Assembly: GCA_026707745.1 (NCBI GenBank)
Contig: JAPOWG010000005.1
Coordinates: 1 to 58,534, forward strand
Direction of reading: 5' to 3'
DNA: 58,534 bases
Source of the DNA: Chloroflexota bacterium
GTDB taxonomy: Bacteria > Chloroflexota > Anaerolineae > Aggregatilineales > Phototrophicaceae
A model generated the notes under the pieces. It did not search any database and was not told the DNA's origin. It saw nothing but the letters and a program-made list of their open reading frames with translations. Of this stretch, positions 26,610 to 35,820 are shown one piece after another (the stretch's first letter is position 1; every line of letters starts with the position of its first letter). The position numbers and the translations under genes are program-made.

Positions 26610-28312
26610 TATCCCTCCCCTGGCTTGGGACGGCGTTTCATGTCGTGCAAGTCCGCGCCGGCCGGTACCATCGGATAAACCATCTCTTCTTTTTCAACGA
26701 CGAATTCGATCAACGTGGGACCATCAATATCGCGGGCGAACTGAACGGCATCCGCAATCTCATCTCGTTTTGTTACTCGGCGATTGGGGATTCTATAAGC
26801 ATCCGCCAACTTGCAAAAGTCCGGATTAAACAGTGGAGTCGCTTCGTAGCGCTTTTCATAGAATAATTCCTGCCACTGCCGCACCATGCCCAGGAAGAAA
26901 TTGTTTATGATCGCGATATTGACATTGACATTTTCCTGCGCGGCTGTTGCCATCTCGCAGAGCGTCATTTGGAAACCGCCGTCGCCGACGATCGCCCAAA
27001 CCTCCTCGTCGGGCTTCCCGAATTTGGCGCCGATCGCCGCCGGAAAGCCGAAGCCCATCGTCCCGAGACCACCGCTGGTCAGCAATGTCGACGGTCGTTG
27101 ATGCGGATAATATTGCGCCTCCAGCATCTGGTGCTGCCCGACATCAGTGACGGTGATGGCTTCGCCTTGGGTCTGCTCCCAGATATCGTTGATAACTTGC
27201 GCCGTCAAAAGCCGACCTGGCGTTTCGTAGTTGAGAATGTCGCGCTCACTGGAGTCTTCCAGCCAGTCGCGGATTCTTCCGATCCAATCCGGATTGGATT
27301 TCGGCTTCAGTTTGGGCAGCATCTGCAGGAGTACAGTCTTCAAGTCGCCCGCGATGCCGACGTCAGCTCTCACATTTTTGTTGATTTCCGATCGATCAAT
27401 ATCAACGTGAATCTTGCGCGCGTTCAAGGCATAGGTCTTGAGGTTGCCGGTAACGCGATCATCGAAGCGCATACCCAAAGCGATGAGCAGATCAGCTTCT
27501 TGAATGGCCAAATTTGCGGATGCTTCACCGTGCATGCCCATCATGCCGATCACCAGAGGGTGGTCTTCCGGCATTCCCCCCTTGCCCAGCAACGTCAGGG
27601 CCACCGGAATCTGCGCCCGTTCGGACAGTTCGCGCAGTTCGCGCGTCGCGCCGGACATCATGATGCCGTGCCCGGCCAGGATAATCGGACGCTCCGATTC
27701 TTCGATCAACCGCAAGGCATCGCTGACCTCGGATTCCTCTGCCGATGAGGGCGGATGATAGCCCGGCAATACGATCTCGCCTTCCGGATACTCGAATTCG
27801 GTCTGGGCCAACTGCACGTCTTTGGGAACGTCAACCAATACCGGTCCCGGACGCCCCGTGCGCGCGATATGAAACGCTTCTTTCATCGTGTAGGCGAGGT
27901 CGCGCACGTCCGTAACCAGATAATTGTGCTTGGTGATCGGCAGCGTCACGCCCGTGACATCTGTCTCCTGAAAGGCATCGGACCCGATGGCTGGAATTGG
28001 CACCTGGCCCGTTATCGCCAAAATCGGAGAAGAGTCCATCATTGCAGTAGCCAAGCCGGTAACCAGGTTGGTTGCGCCTGGCCCGCTGGTGGCGATGCAA
28101 ACGCCGACCTCGCCGGTAGCGCGCGCATAACCGTCAGCCATATGTGATGCGCCCTGCTCGTGCCGCACCAAGACATGATGGAGTCGGTCGTCATATTTGG
28201 TCATGGCGTCGTAGGTTGGCAAGATCGCGCCGCCAGGATAGCCGAACATGACGTGAACGCCTTCTTGCAACAGGCATTCCATGATGATTTCCGAACCTGT
28301 AAGTTTCATCAC
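26609..28312 (-). CDS. ilvB: acetolactate synthase catalytic subunit
   Basis: This 567-residue TPP enzyme carries the catalytic Glu in VRHEQGASHMADGYARATG and the TPP/Mg motif GDGGFQMTLCEMATA, ending in NNFFLGMVRQWQ. It makes acetolactate or acetohydroxybutyrate. It follows ilvE by 43 bases and is coupled to ilvN. Confidence 0.94.
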   Translation of the reverse strand: MMKLTGSEIIMECLLQEGVHVMFGYPGGAILPTYDAMTKYDDRLHHVLVRHEQGASHMADGYARATGEVGVCIATSGPGATNLVTGLATAMMDSSPILAITGQVPIPAIGSDAFQETDVTGVTLPITKHNYLVTDVRDLAYTMKEAFHIARTGRPGPVLVDVPKDVQLAQTEFEYPEGEIVLPGYHPPSSAEESEVSDALRLIEESERPIILAGHGIMMSGATRELRELSERAQIPVALTLLGKGGMPEDHPLVIGMMGMHGEASANLAIQEADLLIALGMRFDDRVTGNLKTYALNARKIHVDIDRSEINKNVRADVGIAGDLKTVLLQMLPKLKPKSNPDWIGRIRDWLEDSSERDILNYETPGRLLTAQVINDIWEQTQGEAITVTDVGQHQMLEAQYYPHQRPSTLLTSGGLGTMGFGFPAAIGAKFGKPDEEVWAIVGDGGFQMTLCEMATAAQENVNVNIAIINNFFLGMVRQWQELFYEKRYEATPLFNPDFCKLADAYRIPNRRVTKRDEIADAVQFARDIDGPTLIEFVVEKEEMVYPMVPAGADLHDMKRRPKPGEG

Positions 28313-28355
28313 CGCCTCCTTAACGCGCTTGTCTCGCCCCAGAACAGTGCTTGCA

Positions 28356-29276
28356 TTATCCCTTGACGAAAGTCAGCCAGTTATACTTGTCCGGCATTTC
28401 CCCGGATGTAATAGCGAAAAACTCGTTCTGAACCGCCTCAGTAATTGGACCCCGCGCCCCACAGCCAATCTTGATTCTGTCAACCGACTTCACCGGCGTG
28501 ACCTCGGCAGCCGTCCCCGTGAAGAATATCTCGTCGGCCATATACAGCATCTCGCGGGCGACCGGTTGAAAGCGAATCTCAACGCCCTGCGATTGCAGAA
28601 TTCGCAGAGCGCTGTCCCGTGTGATGCCCATCAATATCGACGACCAGGCGCCAGGCGTGTAAACGACCCCATCCAGGATGACGAAGATATTCTCCCCTGC
28701 GCCCTCGCTCACATAGCCGTTGACATCCAGGGCGATCCCTTCCTGGAATCCGTTGTCATGCGCTTCCATGCTGACAAATTGGCTGTTGACATAATTGCCG
28801 CCAGCTTTCACCAGCGCCATGTGCGTATCCGGCGCCATACGGCGGAATGAACTGATCTGTACGTCTACCCCTTGTTCAATGGCTTCCGCGCCCAAATAGC
28901 GCCCCATTTCGATAGTGAAAATAACCGCTTCCGTCTCGGTACGGCCCCGCCCTTCCAAGCCAAGGGAGCCGCCGCCACGGAAGATGATAGGGCGAATGTA
29001 GCAAGACTCGTGGCCATTCCTGCGAATCGTTTCCACGATGGCTCTGTCCAGGGAATCGGGATCATACTCGTGGTCGATGCGCATGACGCGAGCGCCTTGC
29101 ATCAGCCGCTCCGTATGCTCGCGCAGGCGAAAGACTGCCGGACCCTTGGGCGTGTCATAAGCGCGGATGCCTTCAAAGACGCTGGAACCATAATGCAAGG
29201 CATGAGCGCTGACATGTACCGTCGCGTCATCCCATTTTACAAATTCGCCGTTGCGCCAAATCCATTCAGCAGTCAT
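28356..29276 (-). CDS. ilvE: branched-chain amino acid aminotransferase
   Basis: This 306-residue fold-type IV PLP enzyme has the PLP lysine in KAGGNYVNSQ and the class IV signature EGIALDVNGYVSEGAGENIF. It performs the last step for Val, Leu and Ile. It is the first structural gene of the operon, 207 bases after the attenuator terminator, with GGGGA before the ATG. Confidence 0.93.
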   Translation of the reverse strand: MTAEWIWRNGEFVKWDDATVHVSAHALHYGSSVFEGIRAYDTPKGPAVFRLREHTERLMQGARVMRIDHEYDPDSLDRAIVETIRRNGHESCYIRPIIFRGGGSLGLEGRGRTETEAVIFTIEMGRYLGAEAIEQGVDVQISSFRRMAPDTHMALVKAGGNYVNSQFVSMEAHDNGFQEGIALDVNGYVSEGAGENIFVILDGVVYTPGAWSSILMGITRDSALRILQSQGVEIRFQPVAREMLYMADEIFFTGTAAEVTPVKSVDRIKIGCGARGPITEAVQNEFFAITSGEMPDKYNWLTFVKG

Positions 29277-29482
29277 CTACTTTCCCCTTGGTAGCCATTA
29301 AATGAAACACGCCTGCCTCAGATCAATTCAGTTGACAAGAGACAGGCGCGCTTCCAGGAAACCGTAGTTTCGGATTGCCGTAGCGACAATAAGCAAATCG
29401 CTGCGCATCGCTTGACCTTGTGTAGCACCGCTTTCCTTGTCTCATGTCAGCCTGTGTCCGCTTGCCTTTTACATTGTGAACT

Positions 29483-29509
29483 AAAAAGCCTCCCGTGGCT
29501 TGGGAGGCT
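29483..29509 (-). terminator. attenuator terminator of the ilv-leu operon
   Basis: The minus strand has AGCCTCCC, a 7-base loop, GGGAGGCT, then TTTTT. It lies after the leader peptide and before ilvE. Its loop and 5' arm contain CCCAAGCC, which can instead pair with the antiterminator arm at 29540-29547. Confidence 0.85.
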
Positions 29510-29539
29510 GTTGTCTTCTGGTTTCTTCCGCGGTTCCCG

Positions 29540-29548
29540 CCCAAGCCC
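29540..29548 (-). promoter_or_regulatory. antiterminator arm of the ilv-leu attenuator
   Basis: The minus strand GGGCTTGGG starts at the base right after the leader stop codon. GGCTTGGG is perfectly complementary to CCCAAGCC (29497-29504) inside the terminator hairpin. A ribosome stalled on the leader's Ile/Leu/Val codons would leave it free; a ribosome at the stop codon would cover it. Confidence 0.7.
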
Positions 29549-29626
29549 TTAAAATCCACTGATAATCAAGAGGACAATCACAAGGATGAGAAGGCCAATT
29601 ACAGTTATCGCGGAATTGCTCTGCAT
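29549..29626 (-). CDS. ilv-leu operon leader peptide, 25 aa, Ile/Leu/Val-rich
   Basis: ATG 29626 opens a 25-codon frame ending at TAA 29549. Codons 7-22 include 14 Ile, Leu or Val codons (6 Ile, 5 Leu, 3 Val), with a core of LLILVIVLLII. AGGGAG lies 12 bases upstream. It sits between a consensus promoter and an intrinsic terminator that precede ilvE. This is the layout of branched-chain attenuators known in enterobacteria. A very small membrane protein would have similar composition, but the position and the antiterminator pairing favour a leader. Confidence 0.75.
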   Translation of the reverse strand: MQSNSAITVIGLLILVIVLLIISGF

Positions 29627-29661
29627 TTGTTACGCGGTCTCCCTAGTAACGAATACGCGTT

Positions 29662-29690
29662 ACAATAGCGAACTTTCTCGCATCTGTCAA
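29662..29690 (-). promoter_or_regulatory. promoter of the ilv-leu operon
   Basis: The minus strand reads TTGACA, 17 bases, TATTGT. Predicted transcription starts near 29655, 29 bases before the leader ATG. Confidence 0.75.
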
Positions 29691-29741
29691 GGAATTTGGG
29701 GGATTGCCTCTTCCAATAAACAGGGCGTTTCATAAACATTT

Positions 29742-29756
29742 ACAGGGATACCCTGT
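29742..29756 (-). terminator. weak hairpin after argH
   Basis: ACAGGG and CCCTGT flank a 3-base loop just downstream of the argH stop. Only a short, interrupted T-rich stretch follows on the minus strand, so terminator function is uncertain. Confidence 0.3.
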
Positions 29757-29769
29757 GCATACTACCCAA

Positions 29770-31140
29770 CTAGCTCGTCAATCGCGTCTTGGCCAGGGCG
29801 ATCTGCTTACGAACTTCATCAGGCGCGGTCCCCCCGTAGGTCTTGCGCTGCGCCACCGACCGGGCGAAATCAAATACCTCCCCGACATCATCGCCGAATA
29901 GCGGGGAAATGGCTTGCAGGCTGGGAAGTGGCAGAGCCGACAAGTCCCGATGTCCTTCGCTTGCGAGGCGCACGACTTCGCCGACGATATGATGCGCCTG
30001 ACGAAAAGGCACCCCCTTCCGCACCAGGTAATCGGCTAAATCCGTCGCGAGCAGCTCCTCAGTCAAGGCGGCGATCATTTCTTCGGCGTTCACCTGGAGG
30101 CTGGCGACAATCGCTGTCATAACCGGCAACAATTGGTGCATAGTGTCGCAAGAATCGAAAAGCGCTTCTTTGTCCTCTTGCAAGTCTTTATTGTAGCCAC
30201 TGGGCAATCCCTTTAACGTAGTCAAGAAACCGGTCAGATTGCCGACGAGACGGCCCGCCTTGCCGCGCATCAACTCCATAGGGTCGGCATTACGCTTTTG
30301 CGGCATCAAACTGGAACCGGTGCTATAGCGATCATCCAGGGTGATGAAGCCAAAGGAAGGATTGGAATAAATGAGAATGTCTTCTGCCAATCGACTCAGG
30401 TGACTCGCGCACAAAGCGATCGCGTATAACATATCGGCGACAAAATCCCTGTCGCTGACAGCATCCAGGCTGTTCTGGCTCGGCGCGTCAAAACCCAGGT
30501 CAGCGGCGATTTGCTGGCGATCCAGACAAAACGGGTTGCCGGCCAGCGCGCCCGACCCCAGCGGGCAAATCGACATGCGCTGCCGGGCGGATCCCAAGCG
30601 ATCCTGGTCACGCTCCAGCATCCAGAAAATACTCATCAACCACTGAGCGACCGTGATTGGCTGCGCCGGTTGCAGATGCGTGTAACCCGGCATCAATGTC
30701 TCTATCTGCCCTTCGCTTGTCTCGACGATCGCGACCTGCAGATCCCGCAATTCGCTTGCCAGGCGGTCGGCCGCGCGCATGCTCCACAGACGAAAATCCG
30801 TCGCCACTTGATCATTGCGGCTGCGACCTGTGTGCAGCTTGCCACCGACATCGCCGATGATTTCGATCAGACGTCGTTCCACCGCGGTATGCACATCTTC
30901 ATCGGCTTCCTGCAGCTCGAAGTCGCCGGTCTCGAATTCCTGCAAGACTTCGCGCAATCCCGCCACTATCGCCTGCGCTTCGTCAGACCTGATGACTTCG
31001 GCATCCGCAAGCGCCAGGGCATAGACGATGCTGCCTTCAATGTCTTCCCGGTAAAAGCGAATATCGAAGCTTATGCTATCGTTTAGCGCCCGCAAGTCCT
31101 GATCGCTTGCTTCGGAGAACCGTCCGCCCCAAAGGCTCAT
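29770..31140 (-). CDS. argH: argininosuccinate lyase
   Basis: This 456-residue fumarase-superfamily enzyme has the signature GSSLMPQKRNADP with the catalytic serine, and HTGRSRNDQVATD. It splits argininosuccinate into arginine and fumarate. It follows argG on the same strand after 119 bases that hold an R1 repeat. AAGGATGAAGG precedes the ATG. Confidence 0.94.
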   Translation of the reverse strand: MSLWGGRFSEASDQDLRALNDSISFDIRFYREDIEGSIVYALALADAEVIRSDEAQAIVAGLREVLQEFETGDFELQEADEDVHTAVERRLIEIIGDVGGKLHTGRSRNDQVATDFRLWSMRAADRLASELRDLQVAIVETSEGQIETLMPGYTHLQPAQPITVAQWLMSIFWMLERDQDRLGSARQRMSICPLGSGALAGNPFCLDRQQIAADLGFDAPSQNSLDAVSDRDFVADMLYAIALCASHLSRLAEDILIYSNPSFGFITLDDRYSTGSSLMPQKRNADPMELMRGKAGRLVGNLTGFLTTLKGLPSGYNKDLQEDKEALFDSCDTMHQLLPVMTAIVASLQVNAEEMIAALTEELLATDLADYLVRKGVPFRQAHHIVGEVVRLASEGHRDLSALPLPSLQAISPLFGDDVGEVFDFARSVAQRKTYGGTAPDEVRKQIALAKTRLTS

Positions 31141-31168
31141 ACCTTCATCCTTGCACTCTTTTCAAATA

Positions 31169-31252
31169 CGCCGCGATCTGCGGTAGCCGAACAGGTCTAC
31201 TATTTTCTGTGAGCGCGGTAGCCCAAATGCGCCGGTTGCACGCCGAGCGGCT
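31169..31252 (+). repeat. R1 repeat, copy D
   Basis: It begins ACCGCGATCTGCGGTAGCCG (first bases approximate), continues GTCTACTATTTTCTGTGAGC and ends CGCCGAGCGGCT. It lies between the argG stop and the argH start, against their direction. Confidence 0.85.
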
Positions 31253-31259
31253 ACATGAG

Positions 31260-32522
31260 CTAGTCTCGCTTGAACTTGCTGTAGTCCGGCTGCCGATAGC
31301 TGGTTTTGCCGGCGCCCTCTGTTTGCAACATGGCTTCCACCTTGATCGGCAATCCGAACAATTGAATGAAACCGTGGGCATCCTGCTGATTATAGACGTC
31401 TTCTTCACCGAACGAGGCATAATCTTCGCGATACAAGCTATAGGGGCTCTTGCGACCAGCCACCTCGATATTGCCTTTGTACAGCTTCAAGCGCGCGACG
31501 CCGGACACGGTACGCTGCGTGACATCCACGAAGGCGTCCAAAGCTTCGCGCAGCTTGCTGTACCACATGCCGTTGTAAACCAGCTCGGCGTACTTGGCAG
31601 CCAGGATATCCTTGTACTGCATCGTGTGTTTGTCCAGGCAGATGCTTTCCAGCAACTGATGGGCTCGATGCACAATTGTCCCGGCCGGCGCCTCGTATAC
31701 GCCCCGGCTCTTCATGCCCACAAGTCGGTTTTCCACAATATCGCTGCGGCCAATGCCATGATTGCCGCCGATCTTATTGAGCCTCATAAAAAGATCGACG
31801 GCGCTCAGTATCTCCCCGTTCAAGCGGACAGGATACCCTTCCTCAAACTCAATCTCGATGTATTCCGCTTCGTCAGGCGCCTCCTCCGGACTCTTGCTGA
31901 GCTGATACATGCTGTCTTCCGGCTCGTTCCAGGGGTTCTCCAACAAGCCACCTTCATGGGACAAGTGGAAGATGTTTCGGTCGCGGCTATAGATGTCTTT
32001 CTCGGTTTGTGAGACCGGCACGTTGAATTCTTCCGCGTAAGCCAGCGCGTCTTCCCGGCTGCGGATATCCCATTCGCGCCAGGGAGCGATCGTCTTCAGC
32101 TTGGGATTGAGCGCCATCGTCGATACTTCAAAGCGCACCTGGTCGTTTCCCTTGCCGGTACAACCATGCGCTACAGCATCGGCCCTTTCCATTTCGGCAA
32201 TCTCGACCATATGCTTGGCGATCAACGGGCGAGCAAACGAAGTGCCGAGCAGATATTCCCGCTCGTAGATCGCGCCGGCTCGCATTGTCGGGAACACAAA
32301 TTCAGTGAGAAACTCTTCGCGCACATCCCGAATATAGAGCTTTGACGCGCCCGACGCGATTGCTTTCGCTTCCAACCCGTCGAGTTCCTCCTCTTGTCCC
32401 AGATCCGCGCAGAAACAGACCACTTCACAACTGTAGTTGTTCTTCAGCCAGGGTACGATCACCGATGTGTCTAAACCGCCGCTGTAGGCAAGCACTACTT
32501 TTGAAATATCGGATGTTGCCAT
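31260..32522 (-). CDS. argG: argininosuccinate synthase
   Basis: This 420-residue enzyme has the N-type ATP-PPi loop [18 protein letters not shown]. It continues through [14 protein letters not shown] and the aspartate/citrulline-binding region with [15 protein letters not shown]. It joins citrulline and aspartate. It is followed by argH. The other arginine genes are not in this window. Confidence 0.94.
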   Translation of the reverse strand: MATSDISKVVLAYSGGLDTSVIVPWLKNNYSCEVVCFCADLGQEEELDGLEAKAIASGASKLYIRDVREEFLTEFVFPTMRAGAIYEREYLLGTSFARPLIAKHMVEIAEMERADAVAHGCTGKGNDQVRFEVSTMALNPKLKTIAPWREWDIRSREDALAYAEEFNVPVSQTEKDIYSRDRNIFHLSHEGGLLENPWNEPEDSMYQLSKSPEEAPDEAEYIEIEFEEGYPVRLNGEILSAVDLFMRLNKIGGNHGIGRSDIVENRLVGMKSRGVYEAPAGTIVHRAHQLLESICLDKHTMQYKDILAAKYAELVYNGMWYSKLREALDAFVDVTQRTVSGVARLKLYKGNIEVAGRKSPYSLYREDYASFGEEDVYNQQDAHGFIQLFGLPIKVEAMLQTEGAGKTSYRQPDYSKFKRD

Positions 32523-32645
32523 TGGCCAACTCCATCTGAAGATTCATCGAATGTCGCCAAGTGTAATCAATCTTGCCGCATTTGGAAGAGGTCGCTGGAC
32601 CACATCGGCATGGTCCCATCGTGCCACTAAGACAAGGGCTTGGTG

Positions 32646-32732
32646 AACTGTTTACGTGAATGCGGCGCTCACGCGACAAGTAGACTTGCTATTTTGCATG
32701 AGCACGACATTCCTGGAACCTTTTCACTGCCG
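32646..32732 (+). repeat. R1 repeat, copy E (diverged)
   Basis: It shares AACTGTTTACGTGAATGCGG, then GACTTGCTATTTTGCATGAG and ACATTCCTGGAACCTTTTC with copies A and G; the right end is degenerate. It directly precedes R2 copy 2, as copy C precedes R2 copy 1. Confidence 0.65.
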
Positions 32733-32739
32733 TCGGGCG

Positions 32740-32873
32740 TCTCAGTAGTACTAGCTTAGTCCTGCGAAAATCCTTTTCTCAAAGGCGCGTCACCCCTCCC
32801 CAAAGCTTTGGGGAGGGGCCGGGGGAGGGGTTGTAAAAGCGGCATTCGAAGCTTTCATTACTTTCTTGGTACT
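32740..32873 (+). repeat. composite repeat R2, copy 2
   Basis: This 134-bp element is nearly identical to 15179-15311. It includes the hairpin around CCCCAAAGCTTTGGGG and the end GGCATTCGAAGCTTTCATTA. Confidence 0.85.
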
Positions 32874-33017
32874 ACTTCTGTGCCTCCGTATCGAACTGGC
32901 GCCGGGGAAATCAACCATAAGCACCACTTCCCTACGACAAAGCATGCTTGCCTCGAGCTGCTCGCGCCGCTAGAATATGTAGCGAGCTTTTACTGCCCTC
33001 TTGAATCGGAGTGCCAG

Positions 33018-33326
33018 ATGACGACTGTGGACGACCTGCGGAAAATGCGCGATGAAAAGGCCTTGCCTCACCTGGAACAATATGCGCCGGTTTGGATCAT
33101 CAGCGAGGAATTATTTGAATCTGACGAAGCGATCCAGTTTCACGTGCTTTTCCAACATAACTTGCATGGCTGGGTGAACCGCCGCTATCGTTATGATGGC
33201 TTCAACAATACGCTTTATCACAAGGGACAGACCTTGCTGACGGAAGACGCTGCGCTGGAGCACATGGACGAGGACCCCTATATCGAGGCCGGCGTCGCCG
33301 ACATCCCCAACGCTTACGGCGGCTAG
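33018..33326 (+). CDS. small soluble protein, unknown function
   Basis: This 102-residue acidic protein begins MTTVDDLRKMRDEKALPHLE. It is rich in aromatic residues in the middle (HVLFQHNLHGWVNRRYRYDG) and has no signal or membrane segment. I start it at ATG 33018 with GGAG upstream, although the frame is open from 32808; that upstream part is the repeat region. Its last four bases overlap the end of the convergent glycosyltransferase gene. I do not recognise the family. Confidence 0.6.
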   Translation: MTTVDDLRKMRDEKALPHLEQYAPVWIISEELFESDEAIQFHVLFQHNLHGWVNRRYRYDGFNNTLYHKGQTLLTEDAALEHMDEDPYIEAGVADIPNAYGG

Positions 33327-34579
33327 GTCTTCGGCAGTTTCTGACAGGCGACCGTTTCGAATACCTCGATTAGGCGCTCGGCGATGACCGACCAGGCGTA
33401 TGCCTGCGCCGCACGCGCCGCGCTGGCGCCCATAGACGCGGATTTCGCCGGATCGCTCACCAACGCGATTATGGCTTCCGTAAGCGATATCGGCTCCCGC
33501 GCCGGCACGTGGAAACCTGTCTCTCTATCCCTTACCAGGAATTGCAGTCCCCCAACTTGTGATGCGATGACCGGTGTTCCACAGGCCATTGCTTCCAGCG
33601 CGACCATCCCAAACGATTCATAATCCGATGGCACAATGACAGCCGACGCAGCCGAGTAATATACCGGCAAATGCGCTTGCTCTTTTGCGCCCACAAAGCT
33701 CACAATCTGGTTGATTCCCAATCTGCGGCTGAGCTCTTGCAGGCGCTGTAGCTCCAGATCGCGCCGAGATTCGGGATCGCCGCCCACGATCATGAAATGC
33801 AGTCGCCTAAGCAGAGACGACTGTCGCTCCCGCAAGACATGAAGCGCCTCAAGAATGGTATCAACCGCTTTCAGCGGCTCGATGCGCCCGACAAAAAGCA
33901 AAACATGACTTTCGGGATCAATACCGAGCTGCTTGCGCGCCTCCGCCGCCGTCAAGTCGCTGTTGAAGCGCTCGACATTGACACCGGGCGGGATCACAAC
34001 CAGTTGCTTGCGCTTGGCGCGATACAGCCAGCGCAACTGTGCCAGTTCGGCAGGCGTCGCCGCGATGACGCGGTCCGCCCAGTTTAGAACATGGGCTTCA
34101 GCCAAGATCCGGCGATCGGGTTGATAGAATCCATTCGCGTGAATGCGCTTCTTCATATGTCCGAGGGTATGGAACATATGGACAAAACAGATGCCCCAGG
34201 CCTCCTTCAGTTTGGCGGCGACCCACCCGCTTAGCCAGTAATGACTGTAAACGATATCGTAGTGCAGATTGTGTAAGGTGGCGAAAGCCATCAGGTTGGC
34301 GGTAAATTCGGAAAGATGAGGGTACTGTTCGTCGGGAGGCAAGGGCGTCGCCGGACCCGCCTGGAGATAGATCACCCGCACCTTGGCGCCTATGGAATGG
34401 TCCACATCCGGTTCAGAGGGCGAAGACTTTCGTGTAAAAATGTCGATGTGGTATTCATGCTTGCCCAACTCTTGCGCCAACTCGCGGATGTAGACGTTCA
34501 TCCCGCCCGTCTTCATCCCGCCCATCGGCGCCAGCGGGCTCGTGTGGACACTCAACAAGGCAATGCGTTGAATCGTCAT
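33323..34579 (-). CDS. GT4-family glycosyltransferase
   Basis: This 418-residue GT-B enzyme has an N-terminal acceptor domain (GGMKTGGMNVYIRELAQEL) resembling MshA and sucrose-phosphate-synthase-like enzymes. The C-terminal donor domain includes LLFVGRIEPLKAVDTILEAL and the retaining E-x7-E motif in ESFGMVALEAMACGTPV. Donor and acceptor are unknown. The start is ATG 34579 after an in-frame TTG at 34582. It follows the acyltransferase-like gene by 16 bases, so the two probably work on the same glycan or glycolipid. Confidence 0.85.
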   Translation of the reverse strand: MTIQRIALLSVHTSPLAPMGGMKTGGMNVYIRELAQELGKHEYHIDIFTRKSSPSEPDVDHSIGAKVRVIYLQAGPATPLPPDEQYPHLSEFTANLMAFATLHNLHYDIVYSHYWLSGWVAAKLKEAWGICFVHMFHTLGHMKKRIHANGFYQPDRRILAEAHVLNWADRVIAATPAELAQLRWLYRAKRKQLVVIPPGVNVERFNSDLTAAEARKQLGIDPESHVLLFVGRIEPLKAVDTILEALHVLRERQSSLLRRLHFMIVGGDPESRRDLELQRLQELSRRLGINQIVSFVGAKEQAHLPVYYSAASAVIVPSDYESFGMVALEAMACGTPVIASQVGGLQFLVRDRETGFHVPAREPISLTEAIIALVSDPAKSASMGASAARAAQAYAWSVIAERLIEVFETVACQKLPKT

Positions 34580-34595
34580 CAATTGACTCGTGGGG

Positions 34596-35600
34596 TCAAG
34601 TTGCGTGGATATTCAAAACGGCGGTATCGCGCCCGCCCATGCGGTACTTGTAGCTCTCGGCGCCTCGCAAAAAGTCGTAAAACTTGTAGCCGCTCTTAAT
34701 GGCATGTTGGATGTTATACGCCAGCAGAACGATGCCCGGACTCAACTGGCGATAATGCTGATGATCGTGGCCTGAATTATAGACCATCACCCGGTTCCCA
34801 TAGACGAAGTTCATATACGCGGCGACACGCTCTTCGTCAATGGTCAGGAAACTCAACTGCAGCCAACCCCTGTCTTGCGCTGTTGGCACGATCCGTTTGA
34901 AAAAGCGCATGTTGCCTTCATCCAGCAAGAATCGCTCTTTTTCGGGGTCGCTCGCCGCCATCAAGCGCACAAAATGACTGATCTCCTGATCCAGGTCGTC
35001 TTTGCCGTTCACAATGTACCAATCGATCGCGCCTTCCGAACCGTGAATGCGTCGCATCTTTCGCCGTACTTCATGACGCTGTTTCTTGTCCAGCAGCAGC
35101 ATGTACCCCCCCCAGTCACTGGGAAGATCGATCACCGGGCAGACCTCCTGCGGTTCCACCACTGTTGTGAATCCGCGCTCTCGTAACAAATCAGGCAGGA
35201 TCTCCCGGGTCGGGGATGCTTGAGGGATATTGCAGAGGTCGAAGCAGTCAACAGTACCGCGCTCTTGTGCGAAGTGATCGGCAAAGGCTTCATAGACCGG
35301 CTGCAAATGCTCCTCGTCCACAATGAAATCAAGATAATCTGTTACGTCCACGCAGCCGATGATCTGGGCTGTGCGCCCGCGCTCGGATTCGCTAACGAAT
35401 AGAGGCGCTATTCCGACCAGCCTTCCCCGCTCGCGACAGGTCACAATCAACAATTGACCGGGCTGGTAGGCATGCCACCAGGTCGAGTGCCATTCCCACG
35501 TGTAAAAGATGCAGTCGGATTGAGCGCGTCCCAGCAGATCATTCCATTCCGCCCGCAGGCTGTCGAATGCCGTCGCTTCACGATGTACGCTTAGTTCCAC
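34596..35600 (-). CDS. GNAT-fold acyltransferase of the CelD/BcsL (FemAB-like) type
   Basis: This 334-residue protein shows the twin-GNAT pattern of PF13480: FYTWEWHSTWWHAY near residues 32-45, LDKKQRHEVRRKMRRI in the middle, and DFLRGAESYKYRMGG near the end. Relatives are found in polysaccharide and cell-envelope clusters and are thought to acylate or transfer aminoacyl groups. It starts at GTG with GAGG six bases upstream. It leads the pair with the GT4 gene. Confidence 0.75.
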   Translation of the reverse strand: MELSVHREATAFDSLRAEWNDLLGRAQSDCIFYTWEWHSTWWHAYQPGQLLIVTCRERGRLVGIAPLFVSESERGRTAQIIGCVDVTDYLDFIVDEEHLQPVYEAFADHFAQERGTVDCFDLCNIPQASPTREILPDLLRERGFTTVVEPQEVCPVIDLPSDWGGYMLLLDKKQRHEVRRKMRRIHGSEGAIDWYIVNGKDDLDQEISHFVRLMAASDPEKERFLLDEGNMRFFKRIVPTAQDRGWLQLSFLTIDEERVAAYMNFVYGNRVMVYNSGHDHQHYRQLSPGIVLLAYNIQHAIKSGYKFYDFLRGAESYKYRMGGRDTAVLNIHAT

Positions 35601-35717
35601 TATTGCCTCTGCTCTTCGTCGGATTCCGGTCTCGCTTAGGGACCAAACTCATTACCTGTGACAGTGCTGAGTTATCCATTCTTACGAAGCGCCTGCCGCA
35701 TTGCCCCGCTTTTTCTG

Positions 35718-35820
35718 ATAACCTCGAATTGCGGTAACCGAGCAGGTTTATTATTTTCTGTGAGCGCGGTAACCCAAATTCGCTGCCGAAGCTCTGTGTC
35801 TACGCGACTGCCGAGCGGCT
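35718..35820 (+). repeat. R1 repeat, copy F (with internal insertion)
   Basis: It reads TCGAATTGCGGTAACCGAGC, then TTATTATTTTCTGTGAGCGC, and ends ACTGCCGAGCGGCT, with about 20 extra bases before the end. Its last base is also the first plus-strand base of the sseA stop codon. Confidence 0.8.

Noticed and set aside
25782..26678. 298-codon rightward open frame
   Set aside because: It is antisense to ilvC, ilvN and the end of ilvB, and has no recognisable domain.
29323..29559. 78-codon leftward frame over the ilv attenuator
   Set aside because: It starts inside the leader peptide in another frame and runs through the terminator hairpin; the leader-attenuator reading explains the sequence better.
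29277..29700. T-box riboswitch before ilvE
   Set aside because: No T-box sequence (GGGTGG-type bulge before the terminator) is visible, while a leader peptide with matching codons is.
31107..32012. 301-codon rightward open frame
   Set aside because: It is antisense to argG and crosses an R1 repeat.
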